A DNA stretch of 64,000 bases from Natrinema sp. SYSU A 869 (GTDB lineage: Archaea > Halobacteriota > Halobacteria > Halobacteriales > Natrialbaceae), in contig NZ_CP082249.1 in the NCBI RefSeq assembly GCF_019879105.1, positions 1 through 64,000 on the forward strand, in the 5' to 3' direction. The notes below the pieces were generated by a model. The model did not search any database and had not been told where the DNA came from. It saw only the letters and a program-made list of their open reading frames with translations. Position numbers and translations under genes: made by a program. Position 1 is the stretch's first letter. Each line of letters opens with the position of its first letter. Shown piece by piece: positions 52,670-62,029 of the stretch.

Positions 52670-53193
52670 CTCCCGCCGCTTTTTTTGAGTTCGTCGTAGA
52701 ACGTTTCTTGTTCGTCAGCCTCAGCTTCAGCGGCTGTGCGGCGTGGTTTTTGGTAGCTCAATCCCGCCTCGTTCAGCAACCGCCGGCAACTCGGGATTGA
52801 GTACTCGACATCGTAGGTCTCGTCGAGATACTGCTGGACGAGCGCCGGCGTCCACGCCGGCGCGTCAACCCCAACTTCCTCGGGTGAGTCGTGGACAACT
52901 TCCTCGAATTCTTGTTGCTCTTTTTCTGAGAGCTTTCGTTTTCTCCCAGATCGGTGAGCATCAGTAACAGCCTGCTCAAGCGACTCGTCGGTGTCGAGTC
53001 GCTTGAGCCAGCTATAGATCGTGCGTCGCTGAATGTCGTACCACTCGGCTAGTTCAGTCTGTGTAACGCCGTTTTTGAACGCTATTGCCGCTAAGAGCCG
53101 TTGTGTCGGCTTCTTCCCCTCCACGTTGTCGAGGGCATCTTGCAATTCCTCGACAGAGATTTCGTCGAGATGATCCACTACGCTTAGCAACAA
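52654..53193 (-). CDS. IS630-type transposase, helix-turn-helix part (frame A)
   Basis: 179 residues. Two helix-turn-helix units: TQTELAEWYDIQRRTIYSWL (about 45-65) and the later AWTPALVQQYLDETYDVEYS followed by IPSCRRLLNEAGLSYQKPRR. These bind the element's ends. It finishes ELKKSGGRWTPQ after a poly-A run, so the catalytic domain is supplied by frame B. Start at 53193. Confidence 0.83.
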   Translation of the reverse strand: MLLSVVDHLDEISVEELQDALDNVEGKKPTQRLLAAIAFKNGVTQTELAEWYDIQRRTIYSWLKRLDTDESLEQAVTDAHRSGRKRKLSEKEQQEFEEVVHDSPEEVGVDAPAWTPALVQQYLDETYDVEYSIPSCRRLLNEAGLSYQKPRRTAAEAEADEQETFYDELKKSGGRWTPQ

Positions 53194-53331
53194 TCTCTGA
53201 GTAGAAAGTTCTAACGGTTACTATAGTAGCGCCTATCAAACACTATTCAATTGTAATATCAGGGATAGAATAACAAGGATACTGTAATCGAACTATACAT
53301 ATTTAAATGGGAATAGTAGCGACGAACTCTT

Positions 53332-53940
53332 GTGACCCGAAACGAGACGAACCGGCGCCGCTTCCTCACGGCTGCTGCGGGCGTGGGAATCGTATCGATC
53401 GCTGGCTGTCTCGGCAACAACGAGGACGATTCTCCTGAGGACACGGATACGCCGACAGATACTAACGCCACCACTAATCCAGAACCAGAGACAGACACGC
53501 AGACCAGTGATAACGAGACTGAGACTGACGGCAACGAAACTAACACCGACAAAGACACTACAACCGAGTCTAATAACACTCCTAGCTCAATCGATGAGTA
53601 TCTCGCTGACACCGGCAACTACGACGGCACGGTCAAGGACAACACCAGCGACGATGCCATCGACGTTATGATCGGTGTGCAGGGCAACGGCCCCGGTGCA
53701 CAGGCATACGATCCCGCCGCGATGAAGGTCTCACCCGGTACGCTGGTCAGATGGGTCTGGACGGGCGAGGGCGGTCGGCACAACGTCGTCAGCGAGAGTG
53801 GTGAGTTCACGTCTGGTGCGACTAATGCCAGCGGCCACACCTACGAGTACACGTTCGACGAACCCGGTACCTACTTCTACTACTGCGAGACACATACCGA
53901 GGTCAAGATGCGTGGCGCAGTCGTTGTCGCCGACTCGTAA
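53332..53940 (+). CDS. Halocyanin-like blue-copper lipoprotein
   Basis: 202 residues, GTG start. The signal NRRRFLTAAAGVGIVSIAGC carries twin arginines and a lipobox Cys. A Thr/Asp/Glu-rich linker of about 60 residues (probably glycosylated) precedes the plastocyanin domain. Copper ligands: His in GRHNVVS, and the C-x2-H-x4-M loop CETHTEVKM. It shuttles electrons at the outer membrane face. It directly follows the insertion sequence and may use a promoter in the AT-rich 53230-53320. Confidence 0.9.
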   Translation: MTRNETNRRRFLTAAAGVGIVSIAGCLGNNEDDSPEDTDTPTDTNATTNPEPETDTQTSDNETETDGNETNTDKDTTTESNNTPSSIDEYLADTGNYDGTVKDNTSDDAIDVMIGVQGNGPGAQAYDPAAMKVSPGTLVRWVWTGEGGRHNVVSESGEFTSGATNASGHTYEYTFDEPGTYFYYCETHTEVKMRGAVVVADS

Positions 53941-53952
53941 GACGGGACGTCC

Positions 53953-54918
53953 CTACTTGGAGATCAGTTTCTCCTGAGGATCGATATTGAGGCACTGTCT
54001 AGATAAGAGAAATCGCAATACAGGAAGGTGATGAAGTGACGGTATCGACTGTAAAAATGCTGTGGCAGGCTCTGAAACACTTCTATACGTCGGAATCGAG
54101 TAACTAGACAGTGCCATATTGACGTTCTGGTTGAACACGTTGTCCGGATCGTACTCGGCCTTGATTTCGGCAAGGCGGTCGTAGTTGTCGCCATACACCT
54201 GCACAGCCCAGCTCTCCCAGTCACGCTCTTCAACGCCGGTGAAGCCAGCGTAGGCGCCCTCACCGCCTGCTTCGCGAATCTTTCGTTCGGTCTCGGCGGC
54301 CCAGTCGAGGGTTGGCTCATTCTGGAACTCCTCCCAGTTGCCCTCGATAGTGATCATATACTGCTTGTCCTCCCACGGGTATGCATAGTCGCCGCCGTGA
54401 CCGATGTTCCCGCCGAGCGGCCAGATACCAACCGCTGACATCGGCGTCGGCGCCGCCTCAGTCCGCTCGACGATGATGCCGTGGATGTCGTCGGAGAGGT
54501 CGTCGACGAATACCGAGCGATGAGTGTACTTGCGGCCCCACGGGTACATCTGCGCACCGAGGTCGTGGAGCATTTCGTAGGGCATCATGTCGCTCATGTC
54601 GAGGAGCGGCTCGCCGATCTCGCGAAGCGGCGCGATGACCTGTTCGCCTTCTTCGGGGTTGCCTGCGTAGCAGCCAAGGATAACGACGGCCTTCTTACCT
54701 GCGAGATCATCGGGTATCGGCGGGAGGTTCGGAACGTGACCCGAGAGGAGAATGGTGGTCAGCTCTTCGGGGGCGTCCTCGATGACCTGCCGGTGGGTCT
54801 CCATGACATCGTCGGCAAGGTCGTACGGGTAGAAGATACCGAGGGACTGTACCATCGGCCCGACCTCGTACAGGTCGAATTCGAAGTTGGTGACGACACC
54901 GAAGTTGCCGCCGCCAGA
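53953..54918 (-). pseudogene. Flavin-linked oxidoreductase (BBE-type), N-terminally truncated, with inserted MITE
   Basis: The C-terminal 300 residues of a FAD-dependent berberine-bridge-type oxidase. GGGNFGVVTNFEFDLYEVGP is the end of the FAD domain, and the BBE motif DRLAEIKAEYDPDNVFNQN is near the end. Upstream of about 54918 the sequence no longer matches, so the FAD-binding half is gone. A 125-bp MITE at 53991-54115 adds 44 codons in frame just before the C-terminus; removing it and one target copy restores NQNVNIDPQEKLISK. Not expected to be active. Confidence 0.82.
53984..54122. mobile_element. 125-bp MITE with 7-bp target duplication
   Basis: 53991-54115 is bounded by perfect 12-bp inverted repeats (GGCACTGTCTAG and CTAGACAGTGCC) and flanked by ATATTGA on both sides (53984-53990, 54116-54122). 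It codes for nothing. The ends presumably match a full haloarchaeal insertion sequence elsewhere in the genome; no such element is in this window. Confidence 0.9.
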
Positions 54919-55117
54919 TGGAATCTACCTCGGCCGGCGGGGAGTTCTTTATAAGCAACACTCCGCCGTCTGTGGAATCTTAACCATCATGAAAACGGAT
55001 TGGCGCTGCAGGCTCACAGCCACTCAGACGCCCTCAGAATTCCTCTCGTTCGGTCTGACGAACGGGGGGAAATCGCGGAGTTCAGATCGACCCGTTATCG
55101 GTTCGCGACTCACGACT

Positions 55118-56130
55118 ATGAGTCTCGAGCCAATCGATCCGGAGACAGCACTCGAGCTGTACCTCATGGACAAGGAAGCCGAACTCGCTGAGAGTTCGAT
55201 TCAGTCGCATAGGTACCGCCTCAAGCACTTCCTACGCTGGTGCGAGATGGAGGACATCGACAACCTCAACGACCTCACCGGTCGCAAACTCCAGCAGTAT
55301 CGTCTCTGGCGTCGCGACGACGGTGACCTCTCCGTCTCCAGCGAGAAGACCCAGATGGACACGCTGCGCGTGTTCATCCGCTGGGCCGAGTCGATTGACG
55401 CCGTCGAACAGGACCTCTCGACGAAGGTCCGTTCGCCGTCGATGACGCCAGAGCAAAACACCCGCGACGAGATGCTGGAGACCGAGGAAGCCGAAGCGGT
55501 TCTCTCGTACCTTGCTAAGTATGACTACGCATCCCGTGAACACGTCACCGTCGCGCTGATGTGGCACACGATGATGCGTGTCAGCAGCGTCAACGCCCTC
55601 GACGTCGACGACTACAATCCCGGCGAGCAGTACATCGAGGTCCACCACCGCCCAGAGACTGACACACCAATCAAGAACAAGAAAGACGGTGAGCGCCTGG
55701 TCGCACTGTCGGATGACATCTGCATGCTACTCGACGACTGGATCGAAGAGAAGCGACCGAACGTGACTGACGACTTCGGCCGTGAACCACTCGTCGCGAC
55801 GAGGAGGGCCGCGCGAACAAGACTACGCTTCGGAAGTACGTCTACCAGGCGACCCGACCGTGCTTCCGTGGGGCAGAATGCCCCGAAGATCGGGACCCAG
55901 AAGAGTGTGAGGCTGCTGTCAACGACCAGGAAGCGTTCAGGTGTCCCGCGAACGTCAACCCCCACGCCATTCGTAGGGGTAGCATCACACACTCGCTCAA
56001 CAGTGACCTTCCCGACAACGTCGTCAGCGATCGCGCGAACGTGAGCCCCGCAGTCATTGAACAACACTACGACCGGCGTACTGAGAAAGAGAAGATGGAA
56101 CAGCGGCGGGACTATTTAGATCGACTCTGA
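55118..56130 (+). pseudogene. XerC/D-like tyrosine recombinase (phage-type integrase), frameshifted
   Basis: From the ATG at 55118 (MSLEPIDPETALELYLMDKE) the N-terminal SAM-like core-binding domain (about 10-105) and the first catalytic Arg in MWHTMMRVSSVNAL are in frame. Near 55799 the frame slips: after REPLVA, the continuation EEGRANKTTLRKYVY lies one frame over. There, HAIRRGSITHSLN (HxxR) and the Tyr in VIEQHYDRRTEKEK complete the active site, ending at a TGA at 56128-56130. One lost C (ACC-GAG to AC-GAG) would explain it. With the base restored, this is a complete 338-residue integrase. Confidence 0.82.
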
Positions 56131-56526
56131 GCGCAGAACAACTTTGTATTTTCCTTTTATTTCTGCTGTATAATAGCCGCATTCATATTGGTAGGATCCA
56201 CTGTGGGCTAATATAGTATTTGACAAGATGATTGCGATGCTCGGAAACGAACATCCGCTAGCAGTAGCCGGTTAGACGGCTTTGTCGACCTACTCGAGTA
56301 GTGCCGGATTTCAGTGACCGTACTGAGTACGGGACGCGTATTTACCGGTGAGTGTGACCGAGTTGAGCTAGCTTGAGTTACCTATCTATGAGATTATACA
56401 TTGATACATGCTGGTTTGGGCTATAACCCCAATCTGGCGAATCGGGCCAGACTGGTGCTGGTTGACAAAATCTCTGTGTTAGTATTTACCACACTATCTA
56501 TATCGTCTTGAAGAACCTAATGATAG
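56131..56526. other. A+T-rich gene-free stretch
   Basis: About 400 bases with visibly lower GC than the core genes. A TATA-like CTATCTATATC near 56490-56500 lies about 30 bases before the next gene. No gene seen. Confidence 0.5.
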
Positions 56527-56973
56527 ATGGTGAAAGATATGGCGCTCACAACCACACCAGAGGAGAACAAGCAGATAATCCACCGCTTCGTTGAAGAGGT
56601 AGTGAACAACGGAAACTACGACCGCATCGACGAACTCGTCGCCGAGGATCTAATCGATCAGACACCGTTTGGGGAAACGCGAGGCCGCGATGCATTACGA
56701 GACACTATGACCCAAATCCGGACCGCGTTTCCGGACTTCTCCGTGACCTCTCACGAGATTGTTGCAGAGGGGGATAGCGTGGCAGTGCGAATGAACCAGC
56801 GGGGAACCCACGAAGGCGAATTCATGAGCTTGGAACCGACTGGCCGAACATTTGACATCGAAGCCATGGGTTTCGCTCGGTTGGAAGATGGACAGATCGC
56901 TGAACGGTGGGCGCAGCCCGATATGCTTGGTCTATTGCAACAACTTGGTGTCGTGGAGTCACCCGGCGAATAA
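56527..56973 (+). CDS. SnoaL-like polyketide-cyclase-fold protein
   Basis: 148 residues (144 from the ATG at 56539). ENKQIIHRFVEEVVNNGNYD, LVAEDLIDQTPFGETRGRDA, and FPDFSVTSHEIVAEGDSVAV with MNQRGTHEGEFMSLEPTGRT form the SnoaL/NTF2-like cone. Members cyclise or hydrolyse small ring compounds. It is a close paralogue of the N-terminal part of the fusion protein at 58.5 kb. The Asp in FPDFS and the His in RGTHEGEF are candidate catalytic residues. Confidence 0.85.
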   Translation: MVKDMALTTTPEENKQIIHRFVEEVVNNGNYDRIDELVAEDLIDQTPFGETRGRDALRDTMTQIRTAFPDFSVTSHEIVAEGDSVAVRMNQRGTHEGEFMSLEPTGRTFDIEAMGFARLEDGQIAERWAQPDMLGLLQQLGVVESPGE

Positions 56974-57368
56974 CTCGACTCCCCGGCCTGTTTTTCAGTG
57001 TGGCTGAAGGGTGATAGTCCGGAGTGGTGTGAGAAATACGAGATATGTAACTACCGAGTTGCTGAATACAGCCTCTCGGCCTTGTTTAGACGCTAGCGAG
57101 AGGAGTTCTATGGATAGATTGTGACCACTGAACGTGAGATGTGGTCGAGAGTTTGCTAACTGGACACTCGGTGTCGATTCTACACTCTCGGAAGAACGGC
57201 TGAGACGTCGACGTTTCTAAGAGGTGTTCTTGGACGTCAACGACAGTTTGGACAGCTACATTGCTATTCCTACATAACAGGCACTCTATCCCGTGAATTT
57301 TCGCGTCTAAACACGGCCCAGCCTCTCTATGCAGCACCGAGTGATCTGCCAGAAGGGTAGTTGTTCGG
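56974..57368. other. Gene-free stretch, possible decayed mobile DNA
   Basis: About 395 bases. No convincing coding frame on either strand. The position between two integration-related genes suggests a remnant, but I recognise no element. Confidence 0.35.
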
Positions 57369-58076
57369 TTATTTGTGGTGGACTCGACGGAGTGCGTCGG
57401 CGGTCGCGGTTCCGGAGATCCGGATGTACTTCTGGGCAGTCGCAAGGTCACTCCAACCCATCAGTGCCTGTAGCGGTACCGGGGCTACTCCCTTGTACGC
57501 ATGATGGCTGGCTGCGGTTGTCCGTAGGCAGTGTGGATAAATTCGTCCAGTGAGATTCGCTTGGTCGGTGGCTTCTTTGACGCGGCGGTTGACCGTTGAC
57601 CGCGACCGTGGGAAGCCACTGTAGCGGTTGGCGAACCGGTTGATACAGAGTTCGATTCGGAGTGAAAGATCGAAGGGGATTGACCGAGCTGATGCGACGG
57701 TCTTTGGGTACCAGCGTGAAGCGATAGCGTCAGTTTCAGTCAGTTGGTCATTGTGGGCGACTTTCTGACGGGCCTGTCGGCGGCAGTACCCGCAGTCACA
57801 CGGCTCGTGCTGTGGAATACGAATGAGTTTGCGATTCCAGTTTAACCAAGAGCTATGAAAGTGTGCGATTTTCCCAGCGCGGAGGCCAAGCCGATCACCG
57901 AGCAGACAGATGAACCGTGCCTCGAAGCCACGTGGTGCTGGCAAATCCCCGCACGCCTCTAACAGCAGTTCGAACTCTCGGTCGTTGAGTACATCCTCGT
58001 GGGAATGGCGGGTGGTCAGTGCCTGTCGGTGTCGGTCGGCCCATTCGTTCTTCGACGTTCCTTGATGAACTATCCT
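57369..58076 (-). pseudogene. Second tyrosine recombinase, no usable start codon
   Basis: The frame open from 58076 to the TGA at 57369 encodes 235 residues: TSKNEWADRHRQALTTRHSH, NDREFELLLEACGDLPAPRG, then ICLLGDRLGLRAGKIAH (first catalytic Arg), zinc-like CDCGYCRRQ, YPHCLRTTAASHHAYKGVA (HxxR-like) and LATAQKYIRISGTAT (Tyr). It lacks an ATG or GTG in the N-terminal region; the first usable in-frame start is a TTG at 57944, which would cut off about 45 residues. Probably a recombinase whose start was lost. Confidence 0.75.
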
Positions 58077-58452
58077 TTACACGAGTGTGGTGACCAAGAA
58101 TGAGTATTCCACAAACCAACGACAACTAACAGCCTCTCTGCTGTATAGACTGTGCGAATCTCGCACGGTAGCATGTCATGATCCTGGACGTGGGAATCGC
58201 CATAACGTGATCGTGGGAGCGCGGCCTTGGCTGGCTATCGTCGCCGAACAAAGTCCGCCAGCGGGTGCAACAGGACTGTGAGTGCCAGGAGGACGAGCCG
58301 CGTGCTTGTGTCGATCTACCGGTGTACTTCCTACTTTCTGTGATGTTTGGTAACATCTAACGTGATACGCGACGTAGCTGTAACTTGCGCTCACTACGAG
58401 GCCACGTTGAGGTCGGGACCTGTCGAGGTGGGTGTATCGGAAGGAGGAAACT
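58077..58452. other. Gene-free stretch between recombinase and fusion gene
   Basis: About 375 bases. No coding frame worth reporting; it must contain the promoter of the fusion gene. No repeat found. Confidence 0.4.
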
Positions 58453-59700
58453 ATGGCAGCAACACCCAAAACCGAGTCAAACAAACAGATTGTCCGCCGG
58501 CTATTAGACGACGTGGTGACCGAGGGAAACATCGACCTCATTGACGACCTCTTCGCGGAGGACGTACTCGACCACACTCTGATGGGCGACACCCGAGGCC
58601 GTGAACCGATCAAAGAACGAGCCGAATCCCTGCACGCCGCGTTTTCGGACTTCTCAGCGACCGCCGAGAAGTTGGTCGCTGAGGGTGATACTGTGGCACT
58701 GTGGGCGATTGATCAAGGAACGCACGATGGCGAGTTTCTGGGCATCGAACCGACGGGACGGGGGGTTGAATACCCGGCCACGGCGTTCTTCCAGATGGAA
58801 GATGGGAAAATCGTCGAACGGTGGGTCCAGCCCGACTTGTTCGGCCTTATGCAGCAACTCGGCGTCATCGAACTGCCCAGAGACCCGTCGAGCCGAAGAA
58901 CGATGGAAACGGCCACATCAGCAGATGGTACGCCAATTGCTTATGAACGAACCGGAAGCGGGCCACCGATCGTACTCGTATACGGGAACGGCGACATCCT
59001 CCAGTTCTGGGAAGAGGGGGGAGTCCGTTCCGCGTTCGCCGACCAGTACACGGTCCACACCATCGAGCGCCGAGGCCGCGGCGAGAGCGGTGACGCCGCC
59101 GAGTACAAACTGGAACGCGAGGCCGAGGATGTGGCGGCAGTCGTCGAGGCCATCGACGAACCGGTGACGCTGCTGGGCCACTCCGGTGGCGCCCTCTATT
59201 CGCTGGAGGCGGCCCTGCGAACCGACAACCTCCGTACACTCATCTTGTACGAACCACCGATTCAGGTCGGCGACAACGAACTCGACATCGCCGAGGAGCT
59301 CACTGAGATGAGAGCGCTGATGGAGCGCGATGAGAGTGAGCAAGCGCTCGTCCAATTCATGCGTGACATCGCAGGTCTTCCGCCGGACGAGATTGACGCG
59401 CTTCGTTCGGCACCGGTCTGGCAGGAGATGGTCGCTGCGGCCCATACACTCCCTCGGGAGTTAGAGGGGATCAACGAGTATGAGTTCGAGGCAGCCCGGT
59501 TCGAAAATGTGATCATACCGACGTTGCTGTTGTCCGGCAGCAAGAGCCCCCCACTGTACAAAGACGCGACGAAAGCGGTCAACGAATCACTTCCTGACAG
59601 CCGGATCGCCATTTTCGAGGGAGAACAGCACATGGCGATACACACCGCACCGGACCGGTTCATCAACGAGGTGATCACGTTTATCGAGGGATCATCCTGA
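58453..59700 (+). CDS. SnoaL-like domain fused to alpha/beta-hydrolase
   Basis: 415 residues from the ATG at 58453 (MAATPKTESNKQIVRRLLDD). Residues 1-135 are a SnoaL-like cone, about half identical by eye to the protein at 56.5 kb. Residues about 155-415 are an alpha/beta-hydrolase: nucleophile Ser in LLGHSGGALYSLEAAL, and His in FEGEQHMAIHTAPDRF near the C-terminus. The linker is short (ELPRDPSSRRTMET). A two-step enzyme (cyclise or shield, then hydrolyse) is the natural reading, but the substrate is unknown. An ATG at 58432 adds seven residues. Confidence 0.88.
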   Translation: MAATPKTESNKQIVRRLLDDVVTEGNIDLIDDLFAEDVLDHTLMGDTRGREPIKERAESLHAAFSDFSATAEKLVAEGDTVALWAIDQGTHDGEFLGIEPTGRGVEYPATAFFQMEDGKIVERWVQPDLFGLMQQLGVIELPRDPSSRRTMETATSADGTPIAYERTGSGPPIVLVYGNGDILQFWEEGGVRSAFADQYTVHTIERRGRGESGDAAEYKLEREAEDVAAVVEAIDEPVTLLGHSGGALYSLEAALRTDNLRTLILYEPPIQVGDNELDIAEELTEMRALMERDESEQALVQFMRDIAGLPPDEIDALRSAPVWQEMVAAAHTLPRELEGINEYEFEAARFENVIIPTLLLSGSKSPPLYKDATKAVNESLPDSRIAIFEGEQHMAIHTAPDRFINEVITFIEGSS

Positions 59701-59953
59701 CTGACCGACAATCAATTTCGCTCACATTCGGTGGCGTTTGCTATTGACGATCACGGAGTAGTCGGTTCAGAACGGACGTTCCAAACGACCCCCTGTGCTG
59801 CATGCACCCTCTGTATCGATCACCCGGCTTCTGACGGCGTACGAGTATGTCTACCCGGTACTGCTGCATAGATAGCGCGTATATTGCACCTTTTTCAGCC
59901 TCCCGCGAACGGTCTGGAGGTGCGTTTAATGAGCTGTAGCGTGTATTGGTACC

Positions 59954-60949
59954 ATGTCTCAGACTCGGTTCACTCCTGATCTCGACCTGGACGGGCTTTC
60001 CCCGGACGAGGCCTTTGCCATTCTGGGGAACGAAATCCGGTTAGAGATCATCCGCGTGCTCTGGCGGGCAGGTGCTGCCCACGTGTACGACGACGGCTCT
60101 GATGCTGTCGAAGTGGTGTCGTATTCCGAGTTGCAAAACGAGGTTGACGTCGATGATAACGGGAAGTTCAACTACCACCTCTCGGAACTCGCTCCTCACT
60201 TCGTCCGCCGAACTGACGACGGATACCGGTTGAGCAGTGCAGGAAAGCAGATCGCCAGAACGGTGATAGCCGTTTCTGGAGCGGAGAGCCTTGACTTCTC
60301 TCAGGAACTCGACGAGAATTGCCCGTTGTGCGGAGCAACCGTTGCGGCCACCTACGAGGATCAGTGGCTGCGAGTCGGCTGCACCGAGTGTGATGGGTTG
60401 TTCGGCGATCAAGCGCCGACGGGGACGCTCTTCCTCACGAACTATCCGGCAGCAGGGCTGACGACCCGCAACACTAAGCAAGCGCTCGCAGCCGGACTCT
60501 ATCGGTGTGCTCTGGACATAACGTATCTAATGTACGGCATCTGTCGGGAGTGTGCCGGGCCGATCTCGTCGTCGGTGACAGTCTGTGACGTGCACGAACG
60601 TGATGGGAAGCACGCCTGCGACACCTGTGGAACGCCGTTTCCGGTCTGGGCAGATATGAGATGTAACACCTGTGGATTCGCCAAGCGGTTACCAGTCGAG
60701 ATGTTTGCAACTGGTCTCGTCTTGGCAACCGAACTGACCGGCAATCCCGAGTTAGACATCGACTCACCGGCGGTCGACGACGCCATCGAACTGCTACAGA
60801 ACAACGTCGAGACCAACGTCTCGATGGAGCCTCTCCGCGTATCGCTTTGTATCGAGGTCGAAACGACGGTGTTCACTCTCACCTTGGACGACGAGATGAA
60901 CATCGTCGAGTTCAATCGGGAGCCACGGACTGACACCGTCGTTTCGTAA
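59954..60949 (+). CDS. Winged-helix regulator with zinc ribbons (ArsR-like, haloarchaeal)
   Basis: 331 residues. The N-terminal winged helix FAILGNEIRLEIIRVLWRAG (about 20-40), then SYSELQNEVDVDDNGKFNYH and LSSAGKQIARTVI. Four Cys pairs follow: CPLC...CTEC, CREC...C and CDTC...CNTC, i.e. zinc ribbons. The rest is a beta-rich domain (VETNVSMEPLRVSLCIEVET). Such proteins are common in haloarchaea without characterised targets. It may control the neighbouring hydrolase or cupin genes. Confidence 0.82.
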   Translation: MSQTRFTPDLDLDGLSPDEAFAILGNEIRLEIIRVLWRAGAAHVYDDGSDAVEVVSYSELQNEVDVDDNGKFNYHLSELAPHFVRRTDDGYRLSSAGKQIARTVIAVSGAESLDFSQELDENCPLCGATVAATYEDQWLRVGCTECDGLFGDQAPTGTLFLTNYPAAGLTTRNTKQALAAGLYRCALDITYLMYGICRECAGPISSSVTVCDVHERDGKHACDTCGTPFPVWADMRCNTCGFAKRLPVEMFATGLVLATELTGNPELDIDSPAVDDAIELLQNNVETNVSMEPLRVSLCIEVETTVFTLTLDDEMNIVEFNREPRTDTVVS

Positions 60950-61176
60950 TCTGGATACGTCTGACTCTGTTAGAGAAGTGTCCTTCTCCTAATACATAAG
61001 GCGATCTCAGTGCTAACACTAGCTGCTCGTATCAGAGCACAATCCGGCACTGTGGCGTCCGTTACGCGGAGGTACTCGAGGCGACACAAGCGGCGGAACG
61101 GATGGCACAGGAGGTGACGAATGACCATGACTAGCAAATCGATGCCGAACAGCGAGTGTACCACGGGGGGAACGCC

Positions 61177-61719
61177 ATGACGGCAATAGATCGCGGCAAG
61201 CAGGATCGCGTCCTCGATTGGGGTGGTTTCCCTGGCCGCTGGGAAATCACGCGTTCGACAGCGGACACGGACGGGGAACTGCTGGAAATGCGATTTGAGA
61301 TCGAAGACGTCCCCGAAGATGGCCCGTTCGTCCACACCCATCCGCACGCCGAGGAGCGCTACGAAGTGGTTTCGGGCGTGCTAGAAGTGTACGTGGACGG
61401 GGAATGGATGGAGGTAACGGCCGGTGAGGAACACACCGTCCCTCCAGGCACGGCCCACACGTTCAGGAACGCGACCCCCGTCGAGATCAGAAACGTCCAC
61501 GAGCCCGCCCTACAGCACGAGGCGTTCTTCCGGCGGTTCCATCAGCTCGTCACGGAGCAAGGTGTGTCATTGCCTCCGGAGGGCTTCAAAGATGTCGTGT
61601 TGTTAGCGATGCTGACGACAGAACACGAGGAGGACATATACGCAGTGAGTCCCCCACACTGGGTCTTTAAGGGTCTATCTGGCCTGGGCCGCTTGCTCGG
61701 GTACCACCTCCCAGATTAG
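61177..61719 (+). CDS. Cupin-domain protein
   Basis: 180 residues from the ATG at 61177. The conserved double-stranded beta-helix motifs are GPFVHTHPHAEERYEVVSGV (two His and Glu metal ligands) and VPPGTAHTFRNAT (third His, about 95). The C-terminal 60 residues (RRFHQLVTEQGVSLPPEGFK...) are helical. Substrate unknown; the metal site suggests a dioxygenase or isomerase-like activity, or simple binding. A short frame (19 codons) overlaps its start and is not called. Confidence 0.85.
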   Translation: MTAIDRGKQDRVLDWGGFPGRWEITRSTADTDGELLEMRFEIEDVPEDGPFVHTHPHAEERYEVVSGVLEVYVDGEWMEVTAGEEHTVPPGTAHTFRNATPVEIRNVHEPALQHEAFFRRFHQLVTEQGVSLPPEGFKDVVLLAMLTTEHEEDIYAVSPPHWVFKGLSGLGRLLGYHLPD

Positions 61720-62029
61720 GCAGCGGTTCTAAGCTGTAGTAACAGCCGGCAGAAGACGGGAGGGTGAGAGGCACCCTTCCTGCGATAGACGTTCGCTATT
61801 CGTAGTCATAATCCGACCAGATAGGCTGATTTCGTCGATCGAGATCGGTTATTTTCTTGGATCTTTGCGGGATAGAGCACCTCTGTGTCGAGAAAACCGA
61901 GGCCGCGCATTCAGCACAACTCAAGATGGAATGAGAGAATGGGGGAGAATCGCTCACATGTCTGTGCTGAGAAACCAGGTCACGCCATCCGGGCCCAGAT
62001 CGTCATAAAAAAGCGACGGTGAGCCACAT
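61720..62029. other. Intergenic region between convergent genes
   Basis: About 310 bases between the convergent cupin and cupredoxin genes. No gene or repeat seen. Confidence 0.4.

Larger units (their letters stand above)
52164..53228 (-). mobile_element. IS630-family insertion sequence, apparently complete
   Basis: About 1065 bp with terminal inverted repeats: the left end reads TACTATAGTAGGCGTTAGAA and the right end, reverse-complemented, TACTATAGTAACCGTTAGAA. It contains two overlapping transposase frames on the minus strand, both intact. The size and two-frame layout fit IS630. It has inserted into the IS1595-type remnant on its left. Confidence 0.82.

Noticed and set aside
61119-61179. 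19-codon frame overlapping the cupin start
   Set aside because: Very short, no ribosome-binding or family evidence.
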